This document shows positions 15,014 to 15,173 of a stretch of 15,173 nt of DNA, in pieces. The notes beneath the pieces are model-generated. The model made no database searches. It had not been told where the DNA came from and saw only the letters and a program-made list of their open reading frames with translations. Position numbers and translations under genes: made by a program. The stretch lies in the NCBI GenBank assembly GCA_903921605.1, contig CAIXQV010000787.1:1-15173 (forward strand). The letters run 5' to 3'. This DNA comes from an uncultured Planctomycetaceae bacterium (GTDB lineage Bacteria; Planctomycetota; Planctomycetia; Planctomycetales; Planctomycetaceae). How positions within the stretch are numbered: position 1 is the first letter of the stretch; every line of letters begins with the position of its first letter.

Positions 15014-15173
15014 CTATTTCAGGACTTGCTCAATCTTTGCTGACAACTCTCTCACAGTAAACGGCTTGGAAATCAGATCGGCAACGCCCACTCGAGCCGC
15101 GCCGATTCGCAGTTGATCGTCGACATATCCCGATGTCACGGCGACTGGAAGGTCGGGACAGAGATCTCGCACG
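15014..15173 (-). CDS. Response-regulator receiver domain, C-terminal end (partial)
   Basis: Only the last 52 codons lie in the window; the 5' part runs off the right edge. The visible protein reads DLCPDLPVAVTSGYVDD near its beginning and LISKPFTVRELSAKIEQVLK at its end. This is the last third of a CheY-type receiver: strand 4 ending in the conserved Thr/Ser (TSGY), strand 5 with the conserved Lys in SKPF, and the final helix. The phosphorylated Asp would lie outside the window. The protein ends with the receiver, so it is either a stand-alone regulator or, as the SGY-DD style suggests, the C-terminal receiver of a hybrid histidine kinase. The stop TAG is at 15014-15016. It runs in the same direction as the five-gene run but is separated from it by 391 bases, so a shared operon is doubtful. 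Confidence 0.9.
   Translation of the reverse strand, partial: VRDLCPDLPVAVTSGYVDDQLRIGAARVGVADLISKPFTVRELSAKIEQVLK

Noticed and set aside
14824..15060. Rightward 78-codon open frame
   Set aside because: It starts at TTG, resembles no family, and its last third is antisense to the clear receiver-domain gene ending at 15014.

Overview
The window looks like chromosomal DNA of a planctomycete (phylum Planctomycetota). The clearest evidence is a long secreted protein that combines a planctomycete-type cytochrome c domain, DUF1549 and DUF1553 (PSD1). It sits just upstream of a DUF1501 protein with a twin-arginine leader, and this pairing is characteristic of, and massively expanded in, that phylum. 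A secreted Gfo/Idh/MocA oxidoreductase with a Tat signal, an integrin-like FG-GAP/VCBS protein and two exported alpha/beta-hydrolases fit the same picture. I see no rRNA, tRNA, CRISPR array or transposase gene.

Layout. Bases 1-393 hold no gene I can support, only two small inverted repeats. One gene runs rightward at 394-2763: a secreted two-domain alpha/beta-hydrolase whose first domain has lost its nucleophile. A structured convergent gap (2764-2901) with a perfect 12-bp hairpin follows. Everything else runs leftward. From right to left these are the end of a response-regulator receiver domain (15014-15173, cut by the window edge), a 390-base gap with a 12-bp palindrome, and then a tight five-gene run. 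That run is hydrolase (13555-14622), VCBS/propeller protein (10051-13527), PSCyt/DUF1549/DUF1553 protein (6508-9993), small four-helix-bundle protein (6089-6463) and DUF1501 protein (4602-6092). Gaps are 28, 57 and 44 bases and then a 4-base ATGA overlap, so one transcript is likely. After a 332-base gap filled with nested palindromes comes the Gfo/Idh/MocA oxidoreductase (2902-4269).

How the genes may work together. Nearly all products carry export signals, so the locus probably encodes a periplasmic or envelope-associated set. In planctomycetes such sets are thought to handle carbohydrate or ester substrates, but no substrate can be read from the sequence.

The most unusual signal is a pair of related GA/CT-rich inverted-repeat elements. 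One (about 6028-6504) carries the four-helix-bundle gene between its ends and lies between the DUF1553 and DUF1501 genes, which are normally neighbours. The other (7046-7128) has the same two end sequences with nothing between them and sits in frame inside the DUF1553 gene. This looks like a small mobile cassette and its empty, MITE-like derivative. A second, unrelated repeat, a nest of four palindromes with core CAGC-NN-GCTG bounded by a 30-bp inverted repeat, lies at 4451-4590.
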